64,000 nt of DNA from JANRIG01 sp033765235 (GTDB lineage Bacteria > Bacteroidota > Bacteroidia > Cytophagales > UBA9547), in the NCBI GenBank assembly GCA_033765235.1, contig JANRIG010000023.1, forward strand, positions 248,001 to 312,000, read 5' to 3'. Each line of letters starts with the position of its first letter. The stretch's first letter is position 1. Position numbers and translations under genes: made by a program. The notes below the pieces were generated by a model. The model was not told the origin of the DNA. It made no database searches and worked only from the letters and a program-made list of their open reading frames with translations. Positions 54,498-63,919 of this stretch are shown here, piece after piece.

Positions 54498-54503
54498 CTG
54501 TAT

Positions 54504-56930
54504 ATGTCTACATTTAAGAAAATAGATACACTTTTTTATGAAAGATGGTTTCATAGAATACTTAGCCATTGGCATTTATTTCTCATATCTATAGGGGGAG
54601 CATATACAATGGCATACCTATATTTGAGATACACAGTCACTATCTATTCAATATCTGCCTCAGTAATGGTAAAAGATGCAAGCCAAAGTGTGAACCCCTT
54701 TGAGTCCAAGGGATTTGACTATGCTACTTATGCCCGCAATATTAACCTGTCTAATGAAATAAAAATTTTCAGCTCACGAAGGTTAGTGGCAGAAACACTA
54801 AAAAATATGGATTGGAGAGTAAGTTATTATGCAGAAGGCAAAATCAAAGAAACTGAAATATATAGATTTTCAACATTCAAAGTTGAATTTGCAGACACAC
54901 TTAACAATATACCCTATGGCATAAAGTTTTTTATAGAAATATTGCCCGATAATAAATTCAAGCTGACCTCTGAAAAGGCTGAAAAGTCAGGATTCATATT
55001 TCAAAACCCTTACGAATTTAATAAACCAATATTTATTAATGGGTTCCATTTTAGTATTTACAAACCTACAGGAGTAATATTGAATGATAAAGATTCGTAC
55101 AGTTTTATAATAAACAATTACTACAATGTGCTCAATGACTTTGTAGGTAAAATAAGAGTATTTCAGATAGACAAAAGCTCATCAGTACTTAGTATTTCTA
55201 CCAATGGTCCTACCATAGATAAGGAAATAGATTTTATTAATAATCACTGTGCATCATTTATCAAACTAAGCCTTAATGATAAAAATGCAACCAACGAAAG
55301 GTCTATCAATTTTATAGAAACTCAACTAGCCCAACTTTCAGACACCATTCAGCGCATAGATACAGACCTAATATATTATCGTAAAAAATTTAACGGAAGC
55401 AACATAGAAATGATGGCCGAAGCCAGGTTTCAAAAAATAGAATCTTTGCTGGAAGATAAAGCTAAAATATTGGTAAATATCAGATACCTTCAGTATTTGA
55501 AAGACTATCTCAAAACAAAATCTAACCTTACAGATGTAGTAGCCCCCGTGAAACTTGGTCTACTAGACCCTATGCTCACTTCGCTTATTCAAAAAATTAT
55601 AGAAATAAAACTAAAGCAAAACATAAGTTTTAATCCTAATTCGGAGAGCCCATTCAAGTCAGAAAATGAATTAAAACTGGCAGAGTTAATGAAAAACGTA
55701 AATGAAAGCATAGAAAATATGGAAATGGCATATAAATTAGATATAAACGAAATAGATAATATCATAAATAAAAATGCACATATATCTACCATAATATTAG
55801 AATCTGAACGCAACTATCTTGACCTCAAGAGGAAGCACAAAATTAATGAAGAGCTTTACAACCTCTTGCTCAAACGCAAAGCAGAAATGGGCATCATAAG
55901 AGCCGGTAATGTATCTGATACCAAAGAGGTAGACTATGCCACTGTGACTGGAGCACCATTTCCTAATGTAAGCCGCACATATTCTACCTACTTATTAATA
56001 TCACTGCTCATCCCGTTGGCATATATATTATTTAAATATTTGACTAATTATAGAGTGATGGAGCGCGAAGATGTGACCAATGTCTGTGATATGCCGTTTT
56101 TGGGTACTATTGGCCATATTCCGGATGGAGACAATATGGTCATTATTAACAAACCTAAGTCGGGTATCGCAGAGGCATTCAGGTCTCTAAGGGCAAGTAT
56201 CAATTTCTTCATTTCAAACGACGATAACAAAGTAATACTAGTAACCTCCTCTCTCAGTGGCGATGGCAAAACATTTACATCCCTCAATATTGGCTCTATC
56301 ATGGCTATCTCAGGCAAAAAAACAATACTCATAGGCGCAGATATGCGCAAACCAAAAGTATACCTTGACTTTGATGTACGCAACTCCATGGGGCTGAGTA
56401 ACTATTTGGCTAATAAATGTACTGAGGAACAAATAATCAATGAAACAAAAGTGCAAAATCTACACTTTATAAGCTCAGGACCTGTGCCTCCTAATCCTGC
56501 AGAGCTATTAATGACAGGCAGACTTGAAAAGTTAATTGCATATTTAAAAAATATTTATGATATCATTATAATAGATACTCCTCCCATAGGTCTTGTGTCA
56601 GATGCTATCAGCATCACTACAGTGAGCAATGTAAATATATTTGTAGTAAGGCACAATTATACCCAAACCAGATACCTCAAGGAGCTTAAAGAACTAATTC
56701 AAAAAGGGGTGATAAAAAATATGTGTTTCATTCTCAATGATTTTGATGTAAGACGCAATTATGGATATGGGTATAGATATGGATATTATCAAGGACAATA
56801 TGGATATGGCTACGGATATGGATATGGGTATGGCAACTCATATGGCTACTTCGAAGAAGATAATACTCGCAGCAAGTTCGATATTTTGAAAGCAATCAGA
56901 AAAATATTTCGTAAGCAAAGTATGAAATAG
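54504..56930 (+). CDS. Polysaccharide co-polymerase tyrosine autokinase (Wzc-like)
   Basis: The 808-residue inner-membrane BY-kinase controls polymer length and export. It has a Wzz domain with two membrane spans (about residues 22-42 and 490-512) and a long periplasmic coiled coil between, then a cytoplasmic kinase domain with Walker A SSLSGDGKTFTSLNIG (about 580-595), Walker A' LIGADMRKP and Walker B IIIDTPPIG. The C-terminal tail is a run of Tyr and Gly (about 15 Tyr within 40 residues), the site of autophosphorylation in this family. The DNA shows a short tandem repeat there. Confidence 0.92.
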   Translation: MSTFKKIDTLFYERWFHRILSHWHLFLISIGGAYTMAYLYLRYTVTIYSISASVMVKDASQSVNPFESKGFDYATYARNINLSNEIKIFSSRRLVAETLKNMDWRVSYYAEGKIKETEIYRFSTFKVEFADTLNNIPYGIKFFIEILPDNKFKLTSEKAEKSGFIFQNPYEFNKPIFINGFHFSIYKPTGVILNDKDSYSFIINNYYNVLNDFVGKIRVFQIDKSSSVLSISTNGPTIDKEIDFINNHCASFIKLSLNDKNATNERSINFIETQLAQLSDTIQRIDTDLIYYRKKFNGSNIEMMAEARFQKIESLLEDKAKILVNIRYLQYLKDYLKTKSNLTDVVAPVKLGLLDPMLTSLIQKIIEIKLKQNISFNPNSESPFKSENELKLAELMKNVNESIENMEMAYKLDINEIDNIINKNAHISTIILESERNYLDLKRKHKINEELYNLLLKRKAEMGIIRAGNVSDTKEVDYATVTGAPFPNVSRTYSTYLLISLLIPLAYILFKYLTNYRVMEREDVTNVCDMPFLGTIGHIPDGDNMVIINKPKSGIAEAFRSLRASINFFISNDDNKVILVTSSLSGDGKTFTSLNIGSIMAISGKKTILIGADMRKPKVYLDFDVRNSMGLSNYLANKCTEEQIINETKVQNLHFISSGPVPPNPAELLMTGRLEKLIAYLKNIYDIIIIDTPPIGLVSDAISITTVSNVNIFVVRHNYTQTRYLKELKELIQKGVIKNMCFILNDFDVRRNYGYGYRYGYYQGQYGYGYGYGYGYGNSYGYFEEDNTRSKFDILKAIRKIFRKQSMK
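56761..56846 (+). repeat. Six-base tandem repeat encoding the Tyr-Gly tail of Wzc
   Basis: Imperfect repeats of the unit ggatat/ggctat encode Y-G pairs. The first part reads GGATATGGGTATAGATATGG and a second part GGCTACGGATATGG, with a short interruption between them that encodes Q-G-Q. Repeat-number changes could alter the count of phosphorylatable Tyr. Confidence 0.7.
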
Positions 56931-56937
56931 CATACAC

Positions 56938-58113
56938 CTATATTGCTACTTTGGCGGTGTAATTTTTCAGATATCCTATAGACTTTATGATTATATCCAC
57001 CTCCATTTCATGTGTTTCTACTCCATTACCAATATTTTGTAATAGCATTATTGTAAGAGTGCCGCCTAAGTGCTCTCTGAATTCGTACAGACCTGATACT
57101 ATAGCTAAGTCTCCATCTTTGCCCTTGGTGCTCATCACTTCATGATATATCTCAAATCCTAACCCCAGTATCATTTCCAATATCCTAATAAGTACATTTT
57201 CGGGCAGCCAACCTATGTAGTGCGAGTACACTGCATCCATAGCCATACCCATAGCTACTGCTTCTCCATGGCGTATTTCATAGGACGATAGTTGCTCCAT
57301 TTTGTGTGCACTCCAATGCCCAAAATCTAATGGCCTTGATGAGCCACTCTCAAATGGGTCGCCGGAGGCTATATGGGTGAGATGTAGTGCGGCACATTTT
57401 TCAATCACTTGTTGCATAGTATTCATATCTCTGCTTACAAGCTTTTGTACATTGGCCTCAATATATTCAAAAAATGCAGCATCTTTGATAAGTGCTACTT
57501 TGATAGCCTCGGCTATGCCTGAGCGCCAGTCTCTTATATCTAGTGAAGATAAAAAGTTATCATCATTGACTACTGCATGTGGCGGAGCAAATGTGCCTAC
57601 AAAGTTTTTTTTACCAAAGTAGTTAATACTATTTTTTACCCCAATGGCCGCATCGTTTTGTGCTAAAACTGTGGTCGGAAACCTAATCAACTTCACTCCT
57701 CTGTGTGCTATGGCAGCTGCATAACCTACTACGTCTATGAGTGCGCCACCTCCTATCACAGCTATATATGAGTGCCTGTCTATCCCATGATTATTTATTT
57801 GTGACAATAATTCATGCACTAAATCAGGGTTGTTTTTAGATACTTCACCACCATCCACAACTATAAAAGGAATACATAATTGTACATGGGTTAAATTTGC
57901 ACGGAAATAATTTGATATTTGATGACCTATATCAGGGTATATTTTATCAATTATTTTTTCAATAACGAATAATATCTTTTTGCTGTAAGTTGTAGATTGA
58001 CTGCCTATTAAATGGTATAACAAATCATTATTGATATCAAAAACATGGGTAGTAAAATGTACAGGATAGTTATATCTGACACTAAAAGACTGCGAAATAG
58101 TATGATTTTTCAT
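56938..58113 (-). CDS. eboD: EboD-like 3-dehydroquinate synthase-family protein
   Basis: The 391-residue NAD-dependent metalloprotein has the cofactor motif AVIGGGALIDVVGYAAA, RFPTTVLAQNDAAIGVK, a metal-ligand His in FGHWSAHKME and RHGEAVAMGMAMD. I start it at the ATG at 58113 because MKNHTISQSFSVRYNYPVHF is the EboD-type N-terminus; a TTG at 58182 would overlap the EboC gene. It pairs with EboC (43 bases upstream on this strand) and probably makes a cyclitol-like precursor, although the product of EboD proteins is not established. Confidence 0.8.
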   Translation of the reverse strand: MKNHTISQSFSVRYNYPVHFTTHVFDINNDLLYHLIGSQSTTYSKKILFVIEKIIDKIYPDIGHQISNYFRANLTHVQLCIPFIVVDGGEVSKNNPDLVHELLSQINNHGIDRHSYIAVIGGGALIDVVGYAAAIAHRGVKLIRFPTTVLAQNDAAIGVKNSINYFGKKNFVGTFAPPHAVVNDDNFLSSLDIRDWRSGIAEAIKVALIKDAAFFEYIEANVQKLVSRDMNTMQQVIEKCAALHLTHIASGDPFESGSSRPLDFGHWSAHKMEQLSSYEIRHGEAVAMGMAMDAVYSHYIGWLPENVLIRILEMILGLGFEIYHEVMSTKGKDGDLAIVSGLYEFREHLGGTLTIMLLQNIGNGVETHEMEVDIIIKSIGYLKNYTAKVAI

Positions 58114-58156
58114 ATGAGCCTTCAAAAATAATACTTTTTCAGATAATAGAAAGGTA

Positions 58157-59065
58157 TCACGTAACTGCAAATATGCGTGCAAGCCATCTGCTTATAAAAA
58201 ATAAACTTATCATAAAAAATGCAAAGTTATATTGACCAAAACATGCAGCCCAACTGACATCAATAAATATAATATTTATAACGGCCATTTTTACGGCGTG
58301 CATCACATAAGTAGGAGCAGCTTTGCGTACAATTGCCACACATATATGATATAATACGCTGAAAGGTAGTGCCAGCATGAATATCTGAAAATATAACCTT
58401 ATATCTGTGGAGCGAGTACCATATGTCACAAAAATATATGTTTGGCATGCATATACCAAGCACAACAATGCGGCGGCTATATACAAGTTGCGAGTTCCGC
58501 CGTTGTGCACCTCGCCATGTGATGTAAGGGTGATAGCTGCTGTATAGATAATAGGAATAATTGCTATTAAATACATATTGTATAAATTTGAGGGTATAAA
58601 TGCCATACCCAAGCACAAATTCAGCCCTCTGCAAAGTCCCATATTTAGTGGTCCAAACACTATATGGTGTTTGCTGTATTTATCATATAATAGCGCAAAA
58701 ATACATATTAAAGTAGCTATTGCCCCGGCAATCACATTTACCATATACCCTGCCAACACTCCTATAGTCAATAATATGGCACCCCAAATTTGTGCTTGCA
58801 ATAGGCTTACAGTGCCTTTGGGTATAGGTCGTTCGGGGCGCTCCACCGCATCAAGTTTAGCATCAAACACATCGTTGTACACTACTCCTCCTGCATACAG
58901 ACAGGACGTAGCAATGATTAAAAATATAATATCTATATTGGGGATATATATTCCGGCTAATGAGGCTACTATGGCATAGCCGGCTACAACATCAGCAATA
59001 GATGTAATGACATTGGCAGGTCTGGCAAGTTGTAACAGACCAAATAATAGAACTCTGTTAATCAA
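58157..59065 (-). CDS. eboC: EboC-like UbiA-family prenyltransferase
   Basis: The 302-residue membrane enzyme has about eight membrane spans and the first Asp-rich motif NDVFDAKLDAVERPERPIPKG (about residues 66-86), which binds the prenyl diphosphate. The opening LARPANVITSIADVVAGYA is typical of EboC. The start is TTG at 59065: the preceding in-frame codons are non-start codons up to a stop. It lies 12 bases after the coiled-coil gene on the same strand and 43 bases before eboD. Confidence 0.83.
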   Translation of the reverse strand: MINRVLLFGLLQLARPANVITSIADVVAGYAIVASLAGIYIPNIDIIFLIIATSCLYAGGVVYNDVFDAKLDAVERPERPIPKGTVSLLQAQIWGAILLTIGVLAGYMVNVIAGAIATLICIFALLYDKYSKHHIVFGPLNMGLCRGLNLCLGMAFIPSNLYNMYLIAIIPIIYTAAITLTSHGEVHNGGTRNLYIAAALLCLVYACQTYIFVTYGTRSTDIRLYFQIFMLALPFSVLYHICVAIVRKAAPTYVMHAVKMAVINIIFIDVSWAACFGQYNFAFFMISLFFISRWLARIFAVT

Positions 59066-59077
59066 TATATTGATGTA

Positions 59078-60001
59078 TTAAAGTAAGGTGAATGCTCCTC
59101 TGCCAATGATGCTATTATCATTGTATATTTCTATGAGGTGTCTGCCCGGCTTGTAGGGTTGACCTTTGGTATAATAGAAATTTAACGATTTATTGGTCTG
59201 GTCATATAGTATTTCTTGGCTGGCTGTGAAGTATACATCATTGCCATCTACTTTTATAGTTCCCCCTCCCATGGCCAAATCATACAGTGCAGCACCATCT
59301 GGTTCTATAAGCCTGAGGTAAAATATTTTATTTTCAATTTTTGCTACTTTGTTTTCAAGCACATCAAAGGTTATTTTCAGTTTCACCAATTTTTTAGCTT
59401 TATACTCCACTGCATTAGACTCTTTATCTTTTTTGTCTATATAGCTCACTTTTACGTTTGCAGCTTTGAGTGCTGCTGCCACATCTATTTGTTTTTGGAG
59501 CTCTTTCACAATATTTTTTTGGTCTGATATAGAGTCGCTCAGCTGCACTGTTTGCTGCTTAAGGCTATTATTTTGTTTGAATAAGTCGTCGCGCTCATCG
59601 CGAAGGGTCTCTATTTCTTTGTCTTTGGAGGCTATGATATCGTCAAACTGATTTTTTATTTCATTATATTTTTGCTCAGCATTGTTTTTGGCAGCAGCCA
59701 GTGAGCGTCGCTCTTGCTTGAGCAACTTTATCTGTTGTGACATAGATGCAGTATCGCCCCCAAGTTTGGCTATTTCTTCATAGCGTTTTTCAAGCTCTCG
59801 ACCTATTGAGTCTAATTTGTATCTGTACAGCTTGTTTTCAGCTTCTTTGTTTTCAATGATAATTGTTTTTTCTACAATTTCTTTTTTGCTACTATTTATA
59901 ATAAACAGTTGAACAACGTTTATTAGTAAAAAGATGATAATTACGGCAATAAAAATCCATCTTTTATCTGTTTTTTTTTCTTCTGATTGGGGTGTACTCA
60001 T
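59078..60001 (-). CDS. Membrane-anchored coiled-coil protein of unknown function
   Basis: The 307-residue protein has a single N-terminal membrane span (about residues 15-35), then a long periplasmic coiled coil rich in Lys, Glu and Gln (about 38-185), and a C-terminal beta-rich domain with LRLIEPDGAALYDLAMGGG and YKPGRHLIEIYNDNSIIGRGAFTLL. The architecture is common in Bacteroidota but no function is known. It may be a scaffold between membranes. It is adjacent to eboC and may share its transcript. Confidence 0.72.
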   Translation of the reverse strand: MSTPQSEEKKTDKRWIFIAVIIIFLLINVVQLFIINSSKKEIVEKTIIIENKEAENKLYRYKLDSIGRELEKRYEEIAKLGGDTASMSQQIKLLKQERRSLAAAKNNAEQKYNEIKNQFDDIIASKDKEIETLRDERDDLFKQNNSLKQQTVQLSDSISDQKNIVKELQKQIDVAAALKAANVKVSYIDKKDKESNAVEYKAKKLVKLKITFDVLENKVAKIENKIFYLRLIEPDGAALYDLAMGGGTIKVDGNDVYFTASQEILYDQTNKSLNFYYTKGQPYKPGRHLIEIYNDNSIIGRGAFTLL

Positions 60002-60044
60002 GTAACATTTTTTAATAAAGACGAAATATAGTGTAAATTTATTA

Positions 60045-60812
60045 TTAATATTTCAACATAACGGTTTGTTTTGACAGGTTTTTATTAAAAAATACAATTC
60101 CAAACCTGAACAAATCCAAATTGAGTGTCACCTTAGGATGTTTTTTTATGTATTTCCAAGCCCTCATCATGCCCGACGACCAGCTAATATCATCAATGAC
60201 AATCACACTATTTTGGTGTGTGCGAGATGCTATTTCATCAAAGTATCTTGTAGTGGCCAGGTAGGTATGGTTAGCATCTATAAGTACGAAATCTATTTTT
60301 TTTAGCTTGTCAAGCAATGGCTGTATAGTGTCATCAATATTGCCTGTAATTAAGGTAATATTTTTGTTTATAAAATTTTGTGAACATATGCCGGCCAAGG
60401 TGCTGCATCCCTCCATAGTATAGATACGAGCTTGAGGGCAAGCGTGTGACATATACAATGTGTTGATACCCAAACAAGTGCCTAACTCAATGATGACTTC
60501 AGGACGTGTATACTGTATTATTTTATAATATATGGCATTGATACGTAGCGATGATACAGACTTTCGGGCAATGTCTGAAATTTTTTGTGGTCTGTTTTTT
60601 GGATTTGCACCATAATCTTGCTGCTCTATTAGGGTATTATTTTTTTCATATTGCTTACGCAATAGTTCAATTTCATTTACTTTAACAAAACTATTATTTT
60701 TTATTACTTGGTTATAAAACGTATATATAAATGGGGAATGTATACCATGCTCATCTACAGCATATAAAGAGTAACATAAATATTTTAATACAGCTCCAAC
60801 AAAAGTTGCCAA
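60045..60812 (-). CDS. Class I SAM-dependent O-methyltransferase
   Basis: The 255-residue enzyme has the SAM-binding motif VIIELGTCLGINTLYMS (about residues 103-118), IYTMEGCSTLAG with an acidic Glu, FVLIDANHTYLAT with metal-ligand-like Asp and His, and VIVIDDISW. The fold fits O-methyltransferases of the catechol type, which require a metal. The N-terminal HGIHSPFIYTFYN is conserved in a Bacteroidota group. The start is TTG at 60812, since no ATG precedes this region in frame. It precedes the coiled-coil gene by 43 bases on the same strand. Confidence 0.82.
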   Translation of the reverse strand: MATFVGAVLKYLCYSLYAVDEHGIHSPFIYTFYNQVIKNNSFVKVNEIELLRKQYEKNNTLIEQQDYGANPKNRPQKISDIARKSVSSLRINAIYYKIIQYTRPEVIIELGTCLGINTLYMSHACPQARIYTMEGCSTLAGICSQNFINKNITLITGNIDDTIQPLLDKLKKIDFVLIDANHTYLATTRYFDEIASRTHQNSVIVIDDISWSSGMMRAWKYIKKHPKVTLNLDLFRFGIVFFNKNLSKQTVMLKY

Positions 60813-60825
60813 AATAGCATGATAG

Positions 60826-61554
60826 TTATAATTCTCTTACCCATATGTTTCTATAACTCACCGCGTTGCCGTGGTCTTGCAGCTTTATGCCGGCTTTATC
60901 ATGTGGTTTGTATACCGGCAGCCCTATAAACTCTGTAGGACCTGTAAGTACGGTATTATTTTGTATTAGTACACCATTATGAAGTACTGTGATTCGTGCA
61001 GGTTCTATTGCTCTGCCATCTTTATTAAATCTTGGGGCTATGAATATGATATCATAAGTTTGCCACTCACCGGGTTTACGACATGCGTTTACCAAAGGAG
61101 GATGCTGCTTGTACAATGAACCCGCTTGCCCATTAGCATATGTTTTGTTGTTATAATTGTCCAATACTTGCAATTCATACCTTTCTTGTATAAATATGCC
61201 ACTGTTTCCTCTGCCTTGACCTTCACTTTCTACAACATCAGGCGATTTCCACTCTATGTGTAATTGTACATCGCCAAAAGTTTGTTTGGTCTTTATATCA
61301 CCTGTGCCTTTTGCTACGGTAAATGCACCGCCGCTCACTGACCATGCAGCAGGTGTGCCATCTAATTTAGTAAAATTTGACAAATCTTTGCCGTCAAATA
61401 TTATCATAGCATCGGAGGGTGCATCGGAGTTGGCTTTGGCGGGGGTTACTATCCTTGGTTGAGGCTCCCATGCTTCGGTCACAGTGTAGTTTTTTACATC
61501 TTGTTGTGCATATATGTACATAGGTGCAAGAGATATTAACAAAATTTTTTTCAT
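60826..61554 (-). CDS. Secreted DUF1080 protein (3-keto-disaccharide hydrolase type)
   Basis: The 242-residue protein has a signal peptide (about residues 1-16, ending IYAQ) and a DUF1080 concanavalin-like jelly roll from about 45: MIIFDGKDLSNF, LHIEWKSPDVVESEGQGRGNSG, GIFIQERYELQVLDNYNNKTY and IKLQDHGNAVSYRNIWVREL at the end. Members bind or cleave glycosides, including 3-keto-disaccharides. It has no partner oxidoreductase here. It is likely in the periplasm. Confidence 0.87.
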   Translation of the reverse strand: MKKILLISLAPMYIYAQQDVKNYTVTEAWEPQPRIVTPAKANSDAPSDAMIIFDGKDLSNFTKLDGTPAAWSVSGGAFTVAKGTGDIKTKQTFGDVQLHIEWKSPDVVESEGQGRGNSGIFIQERYELQVLDNYNNKTYANGQAGSLYKQHPPLVNACRKPGEWQTYDIIFIAPRFNKDGRAIEPARITVLHNGVLIQNNTVLTGPTEFIGLPVYKPHDKAGIKLQDHGNAVSYRNIWVREL

Positions 61555-61599
61555 ATTTTACAAAAACGATATATTAAATGAATTATCAGAACATGTATA

Positions 61600-63789
61600 T
61601 CACATGGCTACTTCAGAAATAAATTTGATACGCATGAGGCGAATTTCTTCTGCGGTATAGTCTTCTCCAAGTTCATCTACGGCTTTTGCAACATTGTCTG
61701 ACTCCGAGGTCATAAAGTATTGGTATATTTGATCTTGTTTGTCGGTGTCTATTACTTGGTCTATGTAATAATCTATATTGAGCTTAGTGCCGGAGAAGCA
61801 TATATGCTCTACTTCATCTAGGAGTTCTTCCATATTAAGCTCTTTGGCTTCGGCTATTTCTTCCAGATCTACTTTGCGGTCTATTTGCTGAATAATGAAT
61901 ATTTTTGTTTTTGACTTGTTTACAGATGATTTTACTACCACATCATTGGCGGTCACTATGTCGTTTTCGTCTACATACTTAGTAATAAGGTCTGTAAAAG
62001 GTTTGCCAAATTTGGTAGCCTTGCTCATGCCCACGCCATTCACATGGCTAAGGTCTTCTATAGTAATTGGGTACACGGTAGACATCTCTTCGAGTGAGGT
62101 GTCTTGGAAGATTACGTAGGGAGGTACGTTTTTTTCTTTGGCTACTTTTTTGCGCAAGTTTTTGAGCATATCAAGCAGCACCGGGTCAAATGATTTATTG
62201 GCACCGCTCACTACATCAGGTATGTCTGCGTCTTCGTCACTGGAGTTGCTATAGTCATGGTCTTTGGATAGATGTATCTCATGAGGGTTATCTATAAAGT
62301 TTTCCCCTTTTTCAGTGAGTTTGAGCACACCAATATTTTCGACATCTTTTTCTAAATATCCATTTACTAAGGCCTGCCTGTATATTGACGACCAAAATTC
62401 ATAATTTTTGTCTTTGCCTTTTCCAAATACAGGTAATGACCTTTGGTTATGGCTTTTGACATATTCATTATCTATACCTCTGAGTACATCTGATAGGTGA
62501 TCTATACCAAATGTCTCTTCGGTTTCTAATACAGCATTAAGTGCGAGTAACATTTCCTCCATTGCGGCAAACTTTTCTTTAGGCTTGAGGCAATTATCGC
62601 AGAAACCGCAATCTTTGTCAAGTGTTTCGCCAAAATAATTTAATAAAAATCTTCTGCGACACATACTGGTCTCTGCAAAGGCTGTCATTTCTGTGAGCAA
62701 GAGCTTTGCATTGTCCCTCTCACTCACGGTTTTATCTTTGTTAAATTTTTCTAATTTTTCTATATCATCATAGCTGTAAAACATGAGGCAGTTGCCTTCC
62801 ATGCCATCTCTTCCTGCCCTGCCGGTCTCCTGATAGTAGCCTTCTAGAGACTTGGGTGCATCATAGTGTATTACAAATCTGACATCGGGCTTGTCTATTC
62901 CCATGCCAAAAGCTATAGTAGCTACTATTACATCTACCTCCTCGTTCAAAAATGCGTCTTGGTTGTACATTCTCACTTCCGATTCTAAGCCTGCGTGGTA
63001 GGGAAGTGCTTTTATTCCGTTTACTTTGAGCAGCTCGGCTATTTCTTCTACTTTGCGCCTGCTCAGGCAATATATAATTCCTGACTTGCCTGTATTTTGC
63101 TTAATATATCTTATCAGCTGTTTTTTGGCACCGGTTTTTGGTCGTACTTCATAATATAGATTTTTGCGGTTGAAGGAAGATTTGAATATCAATGCATCTT
63201 CCATTTGCAGATTTTTTTGTATATCTATCTGTACTTTGGGAGTAGCTGTAGCTGTGAGTGCTATGAGCGGTGGGTTGCCCAATGTCTCTACTATGCTTTT
63301 TATTTTGCGGTATTCAGGTCTGAAGTCGTGGCCCCACTCAGATATGCAGTGCGCCTCATCTATAGCAACAAAGGATATATTGGCACTTTGCATAAATGTC
63401 ATATTCTCTTCTTTGGACAGCGACTCGGGTGCTACATATAATAATTTACAATCTCCATTAAGCACCTCCTTTTTTACTTTTGTGATTTCTGCTTTGCTTA
63501 GCGTAGAGTTTAAGAACAGTGCATTCACCTCAAATGCGCTTAGTTGGTCTACTTGATTTTTCATCAAAGCTATAAGTGGCGATACTATAAGAGCTGTACC
63601 CTCTTTCATAAGTGCCGGCAGCTGATAGCACATGGATTTGCCTGCCCCCGTAGGCATTATTACAAATACATTTTTATTTTCAATAAGTGCTGTAATGATG
63701 TCCTCCTGATTGCCTCTGAAATTGGCAAAGCCAAATACTTCTTTAAGCTTGGATTTAATATCTAAGTCCTGTTCTAATAATATACTCAT
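61600..63789 (-). CDS. recQ: ATP-dependent DNA helicase RecQ
   Basis: RecQ unwinds DNA 3' to 5' for recombination and repair. The 729-residue protein has Walker A MPTGAGKSMCYQLPAL (about residues 45-60, Lys51), DEAHCISEWGHDFRPEY, SAT-like ALTATATPKVQ, the conserved ATIAFGMGIDKPDVRFVIHYD and ETGRAGRDG, a zinc subdomain (CRRRFLLNYFGE through CGFCDNC), an RQC winged helix and an HRDC domain (about 540-610). A further C-terminal segment of about 110 residues resembles the helix-turn-helix extension of Bacteroidota RecQ. It has no operon partner here. Confidence 0.95.
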   Translation of the reverse strand: MSILLEQDLDIKSKLKEVFGFANFRGNQEDIITALIENKNVFVIMPTGAGKSMCYQLPALMKEGTALIVSPLIALMKNQVDQLSAFEVNALFLNSTLSKAEITKVKKEVLNGDCKLLYVAPESLSKEENMTFMQSANISFVAIDEAHCISEWGHDFRPEYRKIKSIVETLGNPPLIALTATATPKVQIDIQKNLQMEDALIFKSSFNRKNLYYEVRPKTGAKKQLIRYIKQNTGKSGIIYCLSRRKVEEIAELLKVNGIKALPYHAGLESEVRMYNQDAFLNEEVDVIVATIAFGMGIDKPDVRFVIHYDAPKSLEGYYQETGRAGRDGMEGNCLMFYSYDDIEKLEKFNKDKTVSERDNAKLLLTEMTAFAETSMCRRRFLLNYFGETLDKDCGFCDNCLKPKEKFAAMEEMLLALNAVLETEETFGIDHLSDVLRGIDNEYVKSHNQRSLPVFGKGKDKNYEFWSSIYRQALVNGYLEKDVENIGVLKLTEKGENFIDNPHEIHLSKDHDYSNSSDEDADIPDVVSGANKSFDPVLLDMLKNLRKKVAKEKNVPPYVIFQDTSLEEMSTVYPITIEDLSHVNGVGMSKATKFGKPFTDLITKYVDENDIVTANDVVVKSSVNKSKTKIFIIQQIDRKVDLEEIAEAKELNMEELLDEVEHICFSGTKLNIDYYIDQVIDTDKQDQIYQYFMTSESDNVAKAVDELGEDYTAEEIRLMRIKFISEVAM

Positions 63790-63919
63790 GTTTCCAATTT
63801 ATCTTTACATATTTCAAATCATTCTTAGCAAAATTCAACAAAACAGTTTTGATGATGAAAAAAATGAAATGATAATATGAAATTAATAAAAAAATATGAA
63901 TACAATCAAAAAAATATTA

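Noticed and set aside
58114..58182. TTG start of EboD overlapping EboC
   Set aside because: The family-type N-terminus begins at the ATG at 58113.
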